The notes under the pieces: model-generated
Databases searched by the model: none
The model's input: only the letters and a program-made list of their open reading frames with translations
What the model was told of the DNA's origin: nothing
Part shown: positions 11,194 through 22,260 of the stretch, piece by piece
Numbering within the stretch: position 1 is the first letter of the stretch
Layout of the letters: the number at the start of each line of letters is the position of its first letter
Program-made: the position numbers and the translations under genes
From: Acarospora socialis
Lineage: Eukaryota; Ascomycota; Lecanoromycetes; Acarosporales; Acarosporaceae
NCBI GenBank assembly: GCA_025617375.2
Contig: JAMYGW020000009.1
Location: 496,001 to 560,000, forward strand
Length of the DNA: 64,000 nucleotides
Direction: 5' to 3'

Positions 11194-12506
11194 TCAGCCT
11201 GAGATATCGTCTGCCGGAGCCCTCCAAACAGGCATATCGATATCAACAACGATTGGCTTGTTGAATCGCTTGGCGACACTGCCTTTGGGCGTCCAACTGG
11301 ATGCCTTGATGGCGGCGTTTATGACGCATGTTTCCTTCCTGCCCATTCTTCCGGAGAGAGCTTCCATATCACAGAGGCCTGATGGAGGAATGCCGCCTTG
11401 CCCTCTGGTGTAAGCAACCGCTCCCTCAATACTAGAAGGGAGAAGGACAGAGCTACCAGCTACAGTCGGTCGATGGGAAAAAGCCATTTCCGTAGACTCT
11501 GTAACTGCATTGGTCTCATCGCCTGGAGAACTAACGGATGCATCCCATGGCAATTGATAACTCTTGGGCTTGAAAGATGTCAATTTTTTGAGAGGAACTG
11601 CGCTGCTCCTGCTAGAAGTACTCGGCGGGTGTAGCTCTGTCACAGGTGTTGGCTCATTTACATCGGTGGTCTCATAGTCAAGCGCGGCACCACCCCGGGC
11701 TGTCAGGTCGATCAGCGACTGCTTCTTGTTGTCCTCTGCAGGGCCAATCCAGTGCTTGGTATCGCTCTCTTTGTACTTGACATTCGACTCGTGCAAACCC
11801 CATAGGATCCGTTCGGCACCTCTTCCCTCGTGGATATGGCCGCAAACACTCAATCGAGGTCTCACCCGCCACAGCGTTTGGCGAAGTACCTCGCAACCGG
11901 CATAGCGACGACCCTTGATCTCATCACAATGGTACTTTGGCGGCGTATGAGTAACCACCACGTCCGTGTCCATTGGGATCTGATCCCAAAGATGCAGAGC
12001 ATCCTCCGTCGATCCATAGCCGAATGCCCACAGTTCAAATGCCGGAGAGTATGGGGAACCGAAAATCTTGAACGTAGTTCCAGGTCCGTTCAGCTTTATG
12101 ATGGCCGACTCGTGGTTCAGGTATGTAATAGACGGAGAGCTCTTGAGTAACTCCACGCAATCTTTCGAGCTTTGAGGCCGCTGGTTGTGAAAGGATAAGC
12201 CATGCTGTGCGTAGAAGTCTGCATCCAGCGTAATATCATGGTTACCTGGATGGGAGGTAAGCGTTACAGCAGGCAGCAGCAACAGCAACCATATCTGATA
12301 CCGGCGATGACGATCTTTGCCTCAAAATCTGCCTGTTCGATCCAATCGACAGTTTTCCGGAGCTCAGACAGATTGCCCTGGTTCGTCATATCACCTGCGT
12401 GAATAAGTACATCGCCTTGCGGCAGCTTGAAGGCGCCGTGAGCCGGTGACGCATTATGCGTGTCTGAAACACAAACGAATCGTGTCTTGCGCTGTGTAGG
12501 TTCCAT
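11194..12506 (-). CDS. Calcineurin-like metallophosphoesterase (MPPED/239FB type)
   Basis: Exons 12302-12506 and 11194-12245, joined by a 56-bp intron (12246-12301) that falls inside the GNHD motif; the spliced product is 418 aa. Metal-binding motifs appear in family order: SDTHN, HAGDMT, GNHDITLD, VVVTHTPP and CGHIHEGRG. These coordinate two metal ions in the active site of calcineurin-like phosphoesterases. The arrangement after GNHD and the closing NKPIVVDIDMPV are those of the MPPED1/MPPED2-like group, common in fungi, whose members hydrolyse phosphodiesters or phosphomonoesters of unknown physiological identity. Between GHIH and the C-terminus lies a ~120-residue Ser/Thr-rich insert. Start chosen at ATG 12504-12506, just before the conserved strand TRFVCVSDTHN. 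Confidence 0.9.
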
Positions 12507-12906
12507 TTCTCCTCCTAAAGACCCGAAGGTACATGAAGGCGCAGTGTATATACTCGTATTAGAGCAGTCGGACGCATGGAGGTGGCTTGAGTTTGCGGAG
12601 CTGTACTTCGTAACCGGGATATATAAATACCACAGTGTGACAGAACTCTGCTGACTAATCAAAGCTCGCTCATACCTTATAACTTACGTGTAACGTTAAC
12701 AATTAAATTGTAATTCCTTTGAGGTTCAGGTAATAATTTGTGCAAGGTTGAGAGGTCTCATTTCTATAAGTTCAGTGTCTATTCAACTATGCTGCATTGC
12801 TTGCCCTGGATCACATTCCTTACTCAGACGATATTGAAAGTGACGGAAGCTGTGTGGTTGATCCGTCTAAGAACTTACAATCTAGGATTCAGGGCATGTT
12901 GAACCA
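12507..12906. promoter_or_regulatory. Upstream region of the phosphoesterase gene, with TATA-like box
   Basis: A 400-bp spacer between two minus-strand genes. About 110-125 bp upstream of the phosphoesterase ATG, the minus strand reads TATTTATATATCC (plus 12618-12630), a plausible TATA element. The rest is AT-rich with no coding signal. Confidence 0.4.
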
Positions 12907-15528
12907 CTATATGTCCCTAGGTAACCTGTTCTCTGCAGGCCGATATGGCTGTCCAGCGTGTTCGCGCGCCATATCGTTTATCCATCGCCCATGTGGATCC
13001 AGGTTCTCTCCCTTGGACAATTCTGATGCGAGATAGAACCACGAAAGAGCGTTGCCGACTGTGTTTACTTCGTCGCTGACACTGTGGATGGCATATCTGC
13101 TCATAGCATCATAGAGTGTTTTGTCAGTCCACAGGTCATATAGATGTTTCGCAACGGCATCGGTGTCCCCGACATCAACCAAGAACCCGTTCTTTTCGTG
13201 CTGGACCTGGAGAGGAATGCCACCAGCACGTGTAGCAATCACGGGCTTTCCCTTGTGGAGAGCCTCCGAGACCTTGACCTCGAACCCCTCGCGAGTGGAA
13301 AGCTGCAGTGTAACATAGCACTCCGACAGTAGAGTATTCAGTAGCTGGTCGCTAGGCCCTAAGCGCATGACGGAAACGTCGTCAACGAGATCCGAAAAAT
13401 TCTTCTCCAGAAGCTCCATGGTCTGATCATACACCAAAGACCCATCCGGGTCGTCGATAGACCCATGACCGCATCTGCCACGACCCAATTGCGTAAGCCC
13501 ATTGTCCGTCTCAAGCTGAATCAAAGTAGCGCTGGATGAGACCTACATGAGCAGCTGCGGTGTCTCTTGAACAGCTCGATCCTTGAGATAGTCCCTGCGG
13601 AACTTCGCGTATGATTTGATGACATCGGGAATACCTTTTGAAGGATCAAAACGGGCTATTTGAACAATATAGTCGCCTACTCCGTTTCAGTGCGATACAG
13701 TCCGCAGAACATCCATTATTTGCATGGATGTCATGCTGAAACTCACGTAAGGGATACTCTAGCTTTGTCCTGAAGTAACCTTGGGTGAGCGACGACCACG
13801 AGAATCTTCTCTAATAGGGCAACCTACATCATCATCTCGTGGCATTGTGTGCTGTACACGTGGCCATAATAGCTCTTATCCCATGCACTTAGATTCTTGT
13901 TCAATCCGTCAAGCCTAAGGACGTAAGTAGGTCTTCCTCAGAGGTCAAATTCGCTCATGTAGTATGGTCACGTACCAATCCGTCGCGGCCGGTAGATATC
14001 CGGTCATTGATACAGGCACAGTCGTCGGGACGAACTGCTTCACAGGATGACTGATGAATACATCCGCCTTTTGAACATTATCCCACATATATTCCCAAGC
14101 ATCTGACTGAGGGCTTCCGCGTTTCGCTACTAGATCACTTCTTATCTGGATGTGACTTCGGAAAATAACTGGCCTCTTGGCGGCAGCTGCCTTGGCCAGG
14201 GGAATGAGGCCATGCATCTGTGGATCGTCCACAATAATCACATGGGCACCCCCTTCTGGAATCGGACTCAAAGGACCACCCGGAGAGAGCCAATAGCGTT
14301 CAGCATTGTCATGGATCCAGTCGCTTAAACTTCTCTTCTGCTCTTCTGTTATCCGCTCGTCAGGTTGCGACACACCTTGCAAGATATTGTGATTCGTTTT
14401 TGTGATCCGGAATACCCCAGGTTTCGGCTTGGGAACGTACCTGTGGAGGCAGCCCACGTTAAGCTTGAGCTGGATACTGGAACGTGCGAGAGGACTTCGC
14501 CGTACTCACCATTTGACGTCAAGACCCAAGACTTTTGAGAACCGCACAAGAGCATGTCTCATAAGGGCGACTCCACCACCTTGTGGCGTAGCACTGAAAA
14601 AAGCAATCTTTACCTTCCTCCGCCGTAAATCCGTGGCATATTGCATGATGGATTTCCACGTGGCAGCACTAACGGTACCCTCATAATCATCCAAGGTTAC
14701 CAATCGGGCATGGTATGCGGCATCGACCTGAACTACACCTCTCGAGCCTACCTGTAGCAGAGGTTCTCGACTGGGGCCGAAATACCTAGAAGGCAGAACT
14801 TAAGTTAGCGTCAGCCCGAAATACAGTGTCGAGGAGGTCAACTAACATCACCGACTTCCTAGCCATAGAGTCTGCCTGCTCGTCGGGCCTCTTTGCATCC
14901 CAGAGACTCTGACCCTGTACTAATGCTGTGTCTTGCTTGTAACCTTCGCCGATGTGCAGAGCAATGGGTACGATATCGAGCTCGGCCCATAATCTTGAAG
15001 CCAGTTTCGGACTCCTGGACAAAAGGCTTTCCGGTAACCCCGCGCTCAAGAATTTGCACAGATGCTCACGTTCGTATTTGGTCAGCTCCGAGACAACGTG
15101 GTTGGCGACATGCGTTCCGGCGTCGATGCCTGGAGGTAAGGCATCGAACTTCAGGTGATTGACACAGAAGTCAACGGAGTATATGGTGTCTCGTATGGTG
15201 ATGGCCAGCACTGCAGCATCCGAGTCGGAAAACACAGCTGAGATTCCTGCATGCACAACCTATAATGTGGAAATCGTTCATCGCCAGTCAGTCCCAGCAA
15301 TCCTCACAAGCTCACTGGTGGATTAATGGACACTGAGACCGGTAAATAGGATGACTCAGAGAACCGTACATTCAGAGGAGCAGCAGAACCCCCCTTTCTC
15401 TCCACTGCCTCGCTGAACTTCCGCTTATGGTGCGCAGAGGTTCTGGCCTGGAAGCCACGACCATACCCAAAAGCTGTCACAGCATGAACATATGGCCTGA
15501 GGTGCTTTTGTTCGGGCCTTTCCGCCAT
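12907..15528 (-). CDS. Trehalose phosphorylase / trehalose synthase, CCG-9-like (GT4 family)
   Basis: Eight exons: 15316-15528, 14847-15259, 14510-14785, 13976-14440, 13828-13914, 13747-13769, 13547-13676 and 12907-13474. They give 724 aa with every phase matching. The introns (56-72 bp) have GT..AG ends and good branch sites. Seen: DAAYHARLVTLDDYEGTV, FFSATPQGGGVALMRHALV (glycosyl-acceptor domain), YVPKPKPGVFRITKT, IVQIARFDPSKGIPDVI and CGHGSIDDPDGS (nucleotide-sugar/phosphate side), and the GT-B E-x7-E region around STREGFEVKVSEALHKGKP. Family members interconvert trehalose plus phosphate with glucose 1-phosphate plus glucose; Neurospora CCG-9 is the close type, linked to conidiation and the clock. 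The gene looks intact despite a 23-nt exon. Location is probably cytosolic. Confidence 0.9.
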
Positions 15529-17007
15529 CAGATTTTTCGTTGCAACGTTATTGAAGTACTACAAATCACTCCGATACTGAGAATGATGTGTGAATTCACT
15601 GGGCTGAAGGAGCAGGTTCCCCGAAACGTTGCGCGAGTGCTTCCTAAGGGTCCAGGTCAATGTCGTCATCCGGCATCTCTACTCGTCAACTCCGTCTGAA
15701 AGACAGCCGCGAGATGACTCCAACCCTAGCTGTAAACAGAGTACCGTCGCAGTACTTCTCTCGAATAGGCCTTCGTGCCAGTCTGTTATGCTGTAAAGTT
15801 CCCTTCATATGAATCTCTTCGATGCCCTATCTTTGAAACGAAGCCGGTCAGGTCGTCAGCACGCACAGTAAGCGATTTGGTTCACGTCGTGAGCTTCAAA
15901 CAGCAGCTATACAGAATGATGGCAGCATTAGGGTTTAAGGCACTACCGCCAGTCCTTGTGGTTCGAAGTAGGTAAGGTAATCCCAACTTAGGTAGCTTTC
16001 TAGAAGGTGAGGCCGGTTCAGGGTGTAAATACACATCCGTATTCTTAGACCCCTCGCATGCCAGATCTATACAGTACATACACCGATCTCTCCACCCTAG
16101 CAATCAAACGTAAAGAGCCACGGCACGAAGTATCGTACTCTATGGCGATGGTTTCTCAGTATCAAGGGCTCTGCAGTTTCAGTTTAAGCGACCAATCAAC
16201 GATCCTCGCCTCGAAGGTGAATCTCGCTTGTGTTAGGCTAAGTAATATAGCCGAGAAAAGTTTGCAAGATCACTCCGACTTACCCGGCCATGGGAGGGTA
16301 TATATTCTTTTACGATCCCTTTGCAAAACCTTTTCTTTTCTCTTCATACTTACCTTGTTGGGGCGGCCCAGATCAAGAAGTGGGCTTGCCATTGAGAAAA
16401 CTCTCCATTGCACAGCGGGGCAGTGATCTCGATTGAATTTCCTTCGGGGACTTCACTGGCGGAATTTTTGATGGTTTCCAAGGATATCCTTCTGGATCTT
16501 ACTCTCTTTCATCATTGTCGTCGCCTCGCGCGATGCTTTGGAGAAGGTTGAGCTGTAAATCCATCTGTAGATCACCTAGTAATATCTTCTACCATTACAA
16601 CTCATAATCGAGCATCTGTTGTCATAATTAATATCACCTATAGGAAAGCTTGAGACCTGTGGTTCGATGTGAAGTGTTTGGTCGACATCTTGAATTGGTG
16701 TCAAACTCATGGCTACACTGAGGCTCGTGGTGTTGGCGGGCAGCGATAAATATGCTTAGCCAAGCACTCTATTGTATGTCAGTGAGCGTTCTGAGGATGT
16801 AACATCAGCCATATCTCAAGTTCCAATTCAACGAGTGGGTTGGAGGAAAGTATCACCTATTGAGGGACTGGTCCTTGTGGTAAAACCTGTACCGCGTTAC
16901 ATCATACCCTTCTTGTCTGTATACTACCCATCGGCGTCATCGAGCACTGGTGAGCACGTCCGACATCGAAAGCTCGAAGCTTAACGTCTAAACCACCAGA
17001 CATCACG
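15529..17007. promoter_or_regulatory. Divergent 1.5-kb promoter region between trehalose phosphorylase and AIM18
   Basis: Both flanking genes are transcribed away from this spacer. One CCCCT element (16050-16054) matches the stress-response element core; a single copy is weak evidence. An open frame at 16058-16426 has no family features and is not called. Confidence 0.35.
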
Positions 17008-18216
17008 ATGTATCCGAGCCCTTTGCTATCTCCCCTCCGTCAACAAGCGCCATGTCTACGGCATGTCCCCAGACCATGTCTCCATCAAATCATCCGCCAA
17101 CAACGCTTCGCCGGCAGCTCACGGCGTCCCCAAGACGCAAGCCGCATATCTCTCGATCCCATCACCCTACGGCGAATAGATGCCCAACGCCGCGCCCACC
17201 GCAATCGAAGATCATATTATCTCGGGACCGGCATGCTCTTCAGCATGGCGGCGCTCTACATCCTAGCAACGTCATCGGACCGCTGGCTTAAACCGGAGCA
17301 GAACGACTCACCCCGGGGCGGCATGCCAGGCGTCGAGCGGGGAACACCCGTAGTGGCGGGCGTCACGGGTGGAGCTGAGCTCCGGAAACCCGGAGAAGAG
17401 GGCACCGCGCCGCCGACCTCGCCCAGCAACGCCGAAGACCAAGCCGAGCAAGTCCCAACGGGAACCAGCACGGTCCCGACCTTCCCACGAACGCTGCAGC
17501 TCACCGACGACGACGGCAGCAAAGCGACCGCGGGCGTCCCGACCGAATACCACCTCATGGGCCTCGGCATCCGCACCGTCTCCTTCCTCAGCATCCAAGT
17601 CTACGTCGTGGGGCTGTACGTCGCGACGGACGACATCGCGGCGCTGCAGCAGATGCTGATCCGGCAGGTCGACCCCGTCGCCACGACCTTGGTGCCGGAC
17701 GAAAAAGAGAAGTTGCGCGCGCAATTGCTGGATCCGGAGACGGGCGAGGAGGTGTGGACGCGGGTATTGAAGGATGCTGGGATCCGGACGGCGGTGAGGA
17801 TCGTGCCGACGCGGAATACGGACTTTATGCACTTGCGGGACGGGTGGGTGAGGGGTATTACGGCGAGGACGCAGAGAGCGAGCCAGAAGGGGAGTGTGGA
17901 GTTTGAGGATGAGGGGTTTGCGCTTGCGATGGCAGACTTGAAGGGGCTTTTCTCAGGAAAGAAGGCCTTATCGAAGGGGAAAACGCTTTTGTTGACGAGG
18001 AATGGGCAGGGGGTGCTGCGAGCTTGGTTGGATGAGGGGAAGGAGGGTGTGACGAAGATGGGGGAGGTGAGGGATGAGAGGGTCAGCAGGCAGGTCTGGC
18101 TGGGTTATCTCGCCGGCAAGAATGTGGCGAGCGAAGCGACAAGGAGGAGTGTGGTAGAAGGGGTGATGGAGTTTGTAGAAAGGCCAGTCGGTACGGTAGC
18201 CACGCAGGTTGTATGA
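17008..18216 (+). CDS. AIM18: AIM18/AIM46-like mitochondrial protein with chalcone-isomerase fold
   Basis: Single exon, 402 aa. The first ~65 residues are Arg-rich and lack acidic residues, as in a mitochondrial presequence. They are followed by a membrane segment around residues 70-88 (YYLGTGMLFSMAALYILATS), a Pro/Gly-rich linker, and from ~residue 160 the chalcone-isomerase-like domain. In that domain, YHLMGLGIRTVSFLSIQVYV (~180-200) and the RIVPTRNTDFMHLRDGWVRG segment with conserved Arg residues are typical of Aim18/Aim46. Yeast Aim18 is a mitochondrial inner-membrane protein; the fold resembles fatty-acid-binding and isomerase members but no enzymatic role is established. Codon use shifts from C-ending to G-ending at about 17.7 kb. 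Confidence 0.85.
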   Translation: MYPSPLLSPLRQQAPCLRHVPRPCLHQIIRQQRFAGSSRRPQDASRISLDPITLRRIDAQRRAHRNRRSYYLGTGMLFSMAALYILATSSDRWLKPEQNDSPRGGMPGVERGTPVVAGVTGGAELRKPGEEGTAPPTSPSNAEDQAEQVPTGTSTVPTFPRTLQLTDDDGSKATAGVPTEYHLMGLGIRTVSFLSIQVYVVGLYVATDDIAALQQMLIRQVDPVATTLVPDEKEKLRAQLLDPETGEEVWTRVLKDAGIRTAVRIVPTRNTDFMHLRDGWVRGITARTQRASQKGSVEFEDEGFALAMADLKGLFSGKKALSKGKTLLLTRNGQGVLRAWLDEGKEGVTKMGEVRDERVSRQVWLGYLAGKNVASEATRRSVVEGVMEFVERPVGTVATQVV

Positions 18217-18373
18217 TAGCATCGCTCTCGAACATGTCTATATCCTTGTACAATTGAACATGATTTAATGAGAGCTTGGTGGACATTCCATCTGATAGCC
18301 GCAAGCCTAACATGACAGCATTTCATCAATGACCAACCCCATTTGCAACATGTCTACGACGTCTTGGGCTATC

Positions 18374-18776
18374 TCAAACCGCACCCGCCTCCTTCAACAG
18401 ATCCGGCAACTCGCTCTTCTTCTCCTGCAGGTCCGAATTGCCACCGATATGCTTTTGCTTGATGAAGATATTCGGCACGCTCCTCTGGTGCGTCATCTCC
18501 TCTAGCGCATCTTGGATCGCGGCCCCGTCATCTGCCATCTCATCACTCATCAGCAACCTAATCCCTGTGACCGTAGACGGGATATTGGAGATGGGAGAAT
18601 GGAGGGAAAGGGACGAGGTACGCACCGACTTGGTCCAACTCGATGATGAACGGCTTCGCGCCCATGGAGCTCAGCGTCGCTTTGGTCGCCTTGCAGTACG
18701 GGCAGTACGACTTGCTGAAGACGGCGACGGCGTTGTCGTCGATGATCTTCTGCGCTTTGGTCTTGGCGGCCGACAT
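18374..18776 (-). CDS. Dithiol glutaredoxin (Grx1/Grx2 type, CPYC)
   Basis: Exons 18626-18776 and 18374-18531 with a 94-bp intron (18532-18625) give 102 aa, the usual length of a classical glutaredoxin. Seen: MSAAKTKAQKII, the redox motif SKSYCPYCKATK, RSVPNIFIKQKHIGGNSD with the cis-Pro (SVP) and glutathione-binding GG, and ELPDLLKEAGAV at the end. It reduces protein and low-molecular disulfides and glutathione mixed disulfides using glutathione. The chosen ATG (18774-18776) gives a cytosolic form. The frame stays open upstream to another ATG at 18987-18989, adding 71 Arg/Ser-rich residues that could act as a mitochondrial presequence (see findings). Confidence 0.92.
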
Positions 18777-19455
18777 GCTGGCTGGACTGCGGCTGCGGCG
18801 GGCGGAGGCGAAGAGTTGGCGTAGGAAAGAAATTTTGGCGTTGGAAAGGCTGTTTCTTGATGAACTGGGGAATTTTGGGCAACGTCGGCTCTGTTTTTTA
18901 AAAGGTTTATATGGATGTATGTTCGGATGAATGGTGATGGCGAAGTTAGTTGATGACGCAATGGGAGAGGTGTGCTTACTCATACTCATTTTTTGGTTCT
19001 TTTGGAAGGTGTGATGACTGATCTGCCGGCTGACGGCAATTGGTTGAAGGATACCTTGTGCACAATGACAAAGCCAGTCGTGTCTGGCTAGGAACGATTT
19101 CAGGTTGTATCAGCAGAGTCTGTGTGTATAATGCGAGGCAAGGCAGGCAAGGCAGGGCAAGGCAAGGCAAGCAGAGATAGTGCGTTTTCAGACGGGATAT
19201 CTGTGACTAGACATCTCCTTCTGCGAAGAGTCGTTTGGGAAGTGTCAATACCCTTTGCATTACTACTAACTGGTGCACTGAAGAGCACCAAAAGAGTTCG
19301 TCCCTCAACCAGCTCAGCATTGGAGTAGTCCATGTGGACTTTGGCCCACCAAACTCTATTCCTGTCCTCGAGGATAATAACGCTATCTAGAGATCCGTGG
19401 CCTCTTCAACTACCGCTGGAGAGGCCACCGAGTCTCCAGGAAAGCACACCACAGA
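18777..19455. other. Spacer: glutaredoxin promoter and cysteine dioxygenase 3' region
   Basis: Contains the possible in-frame N-terminal extension of glutaredoxin (18777-18989) and an AGGCA-type simple repeat near 19136-19172. No separate gene is seen. Confidence 0.45.
19136..19172. repeat. Imperfect (AGGCA)n simple repeat
   Basis: About seven tandem units of AGGCA/GGGCA, upstream of the glutaredoxin gene. Confidence 0.8.
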
Positions 19456-20362
19456 TTACAACTTCTGTCCTAGCTCGGAGTAAAAGTAGCATTGCTGGAC
19501 ATGGCTTGACTTGCCCGTCTTTTCGTCGTACGTATGGCAGCCAACCTTTGCTGCATTGGGCGGCGTGTACACTGCACTGATTAGCAAGAAGCCCGGAGGT
19601 ATCAGAGAGCTCCGCCCATGCAAAAGTGGGCTCCGGCGTGCGGGTTACTAACGGTGTAATGAAACGGCAATATTGTCGGGATCTGGATTCGATATCTTGT
19701 GGAGACCTAACTGCAAATTTCTTAGCATTAGAGTGTTTCGGCGTCAACACTTCATGACGTTACATTATCTGACATATATGTCACTCTATTCTCGGTGTAG
19801 ACTGTTTCCTTCTTGACGATGAGAGGCGACGACCCGCCGTCGTTGATCACATTCCGGTCCGGCCAGTTGTAAAGTGTTTCCTTCAATGATCCTTTGAGGA
19901 CCTCCAATCGAAAGTAAGCAGCAGCCCAAGATCAACACCATATGCTCCTGAATGTACCTTCATAATGCAATGTGCGTCCGCATGGTCATGTATCGGACTC
20001 CCTCTCCCAGGCGTCCAAACTAAGATGAGCTATGTATCCTCATGAGCCACTGCTGATCCACAGAACGATCGTCCTCACTGTTCACCACAGCCTACCAGAT
20101 TGCTCTTCCCATTGCCTCTGTCTACGAGGTTCCGCGTGTACGCTCTAGTGTAGTCTGACCAAGCATATTTGGCCCATTCACTCGGCGACGAAGTATACTC
20201 TTCCATGAGCTTTTGAAGATCCAGTGGATTGACGTCTGCTGAGTCTAACCCTGAGGAAGGTCCCAGGGTGGCACTGAGATCCTGCACCAGCCGATGAAAC
20301 GAGTCAATTGTTTTTGGGGAGTAGTAGTGCCCCATAAGGGCATCTTGTGCAAGAGCAGGCAT
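19456..20362 (-). CDS. Cysteine dioxygenase type I
   Basis: Five exons: 20096-20362, 19958-20029, 19764-19901, 19653-19710 and 19456-19571. They give 216 aa with all phases consistent; introns are 53-81 bp. Seen: the first two iron His ligands in [13 protein letters not shown], with the Cys of AHC in the place of the thioether-forming Cys; the later SLHLYTPP, which supplies the third His and the crosslink Tyr; and the DWP-like YNWPD. This cupin enzyme oxidises cysteine to cysteine sulfinate with Fe(II) and O2, the first step of cysteine catabolism. The gene lies head to head with DRG1 across 350 bp, and downstream on the same strand is a glutaredoxin. The family length and all key residues are intact, so I see no defect. 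Confidence 0.93.
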
Positions 20363-20713
20363 GATGTGAGGTCTCCCGCGAGATTTCTAGGGACGGGTAT
20401 GAATTGTCTGACTCTGGTGAAGAAACAAGTTCAGTAAGATATGCTTCAACCCTAGCGCCATATTGTTCCCGTTCCTGCGAGCTTGTGAGACTTTCACGAT
20501 CATGTGAATGAAATCATCACAATGTTTCGAACGACGGATAACGGGATAAGTTTCCGCCGAAATTCTGCCGGTAATATGTTCCACCGTTCCGGGGGACCCC
20601 ACCACTGTTTTGACTTCATTCTTCGAGGACGTTATCGTAAACCTTGGCATCAATTTGCAGCTCTCCACAATCAAACATTAGTCTCCAATCTTGCTCCCAG
20701 AAAACGATCAAAT
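20363..20713. promoter_or_regulatory. Divergent promoter between cysteine dioxygenase and DRG1
   Basis: A 351-bp spacer transcribed outward on both sides. An open frame on the minus strand crosses it but has no family features. No specific element is identified. Confidence 0.4.
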
Positions 20714-22260
20714 ATGTCTACCACCGCAGATAAGGTAAGTGACTTCTACATGTGTTCGTTTTTAGAACTGTTTCAGCTAACGTGTGATAACATAGATCAA
20801 GGAGATCGAGGCTGAAGTATGCCCGCCGCAAAACTCCAGAGCAGACGTACCCAAACGCCACTGACAATCATGCAGATGGCCAAGACTCAGAAAAACAAAG
20901 CCACATCATTCCATCTCGGTACCTTCATGGAGAAGACCTAAGTTTCTGCCTAGAGTGCTAATACAATGGACCAGGTCAACTGAAAGCCAAGCTTGCGAAA
21001 CTCAGACGCGAGCTTCTAACCCCGTCATCCAGCGGTGGTGGAGGTGGATGTACGGCGTTCTTCTCCTTGATGCTGAGAGGTATAGCTAATGGACCTGTGA
21101 TAGCTGGCTTTGACGTTGCGAGAACCGGTGTAGCCAGCGTGGGCTTCATAGGATTTCCTTCCGTAGGGAAAAGTACTCTCATGAGTCGACTTACGGGCCA
21201 ACATTCGGAGGGTATGTGAACGGCACCGTCCAATTTAGCTATATATGCTAATATGTTGAATCGATAACAGTCGCGGCTTATGAATTCACCACCTTAACCA
21301 CGGTTCCCGGTCAAGTTATGTACAATGGAGCAGCGATTCAGATGTTAGATCTTCCAGGTATCATCCAAGGAGCAAAGGACGGCAAAGGTAGAGGAAGACA
21401 AGTTATCGCCGTCGCCAAAACATGTCATTTGATATTCATCGTCCTGGACGTTAACAAGCCACTGACGGACAAGAGGGTTATTGAGAATGAACTGGAAGGC
21501 TTCGGCATTCGAATCAACAAGGAACCACCGAACATCGTCTTCAGGAAGAAAGATAAAGGCGGCATCAGCATTACCAACACTGTCCCGCTGACTCATATTG
21601 ATCATGATGTGCGGTGCACAAACTTTCTGACATCTGATAGTGAGGCTGACTCGAGCAGGAGATCAAGGCTGTCATGAACGAATACAAAATCTCGTCAGCT
21701 GATATTGCCATTCGGTGCGATGCCACGATTGATGACTTGATCGATATCCTCGAAGCCAAGAGCAGAAGTTACATCCCCGTGATATATGCCTTGAACAAGA
21801 TCGACTCCATATCAATCGAGGAGCTAGATCTACTCTATCGGATACCCAACGCCTGTCCGATCAGTGCAGAGCATGGTTGGAATGTCGACGAGCTTCTGGA
21901 GCAGATGTGGGAGGAACTCAACCTACGGAGAATCTATACCAAACCAAAAGGGAAGTCACCTGATTACTCCCAGCCGGTAGTCTTGAGGAAGAATGCCTGT
22001 ACGGTTGAAGATTTTGTAAGTGTCCCTGATACAGCAGGGGGTACGCTTACTGAGTGCGATCCAGTGCAATGCCATTCATAAGACCATTCTGGAACAGTTC
22101 AAGCATGCAATAGTCTACGGACGATCAGTCAAGCACCAACCTCAGAGAGTTGGTCTGACACATGAACTAGCGGACGAGGACATCAGTAAGCTCGGCAAAA
22201 ACCGATTGATTCCTGTGCAGAAGTGCTTACGTAGCAACAGTTACTATTATCAAGCGATAA
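20714..22260 (+). CDS. RBG1: Developmentally regulated GTP-binding protein DRG1 / RBG1
   Basis: Nine exons: 20714-20734, 20796-20816, 20876-20918, 20975-21043, 21104-21211, 21271-21608, 21659-22015, 22065-22185 and 22241-22260. They give 365 aa, as in eukaryotic DRG1. Seen: the N-terminal basic helix [21 protein letters not shown]1 GFPSVGKS, G3 [10 protein letters not shown]4 NKID, G5 region ISAEHGWN, and the C-terminal TGS-domain core ([19 protein letters not shown]) closing TIIKR. DRG1 is a translation-associated Obg/DRG-class GTPase that works with a DFRP partner on ribosomes. The 3' end of exon 4 is uncertain by six bases: a donor at 21044 or 21050 both keep the frame, and the first gives the conserved AGFD. 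The gene is highly fragmented, with two 21-nt exons at its start. Confidence 0.93.

Noticed and set aside
16058-16426. 122-codon plus-strand frame
   Set aside because: No family features, lies in a divergent promoter region, composition unlike the neighbouring genes.
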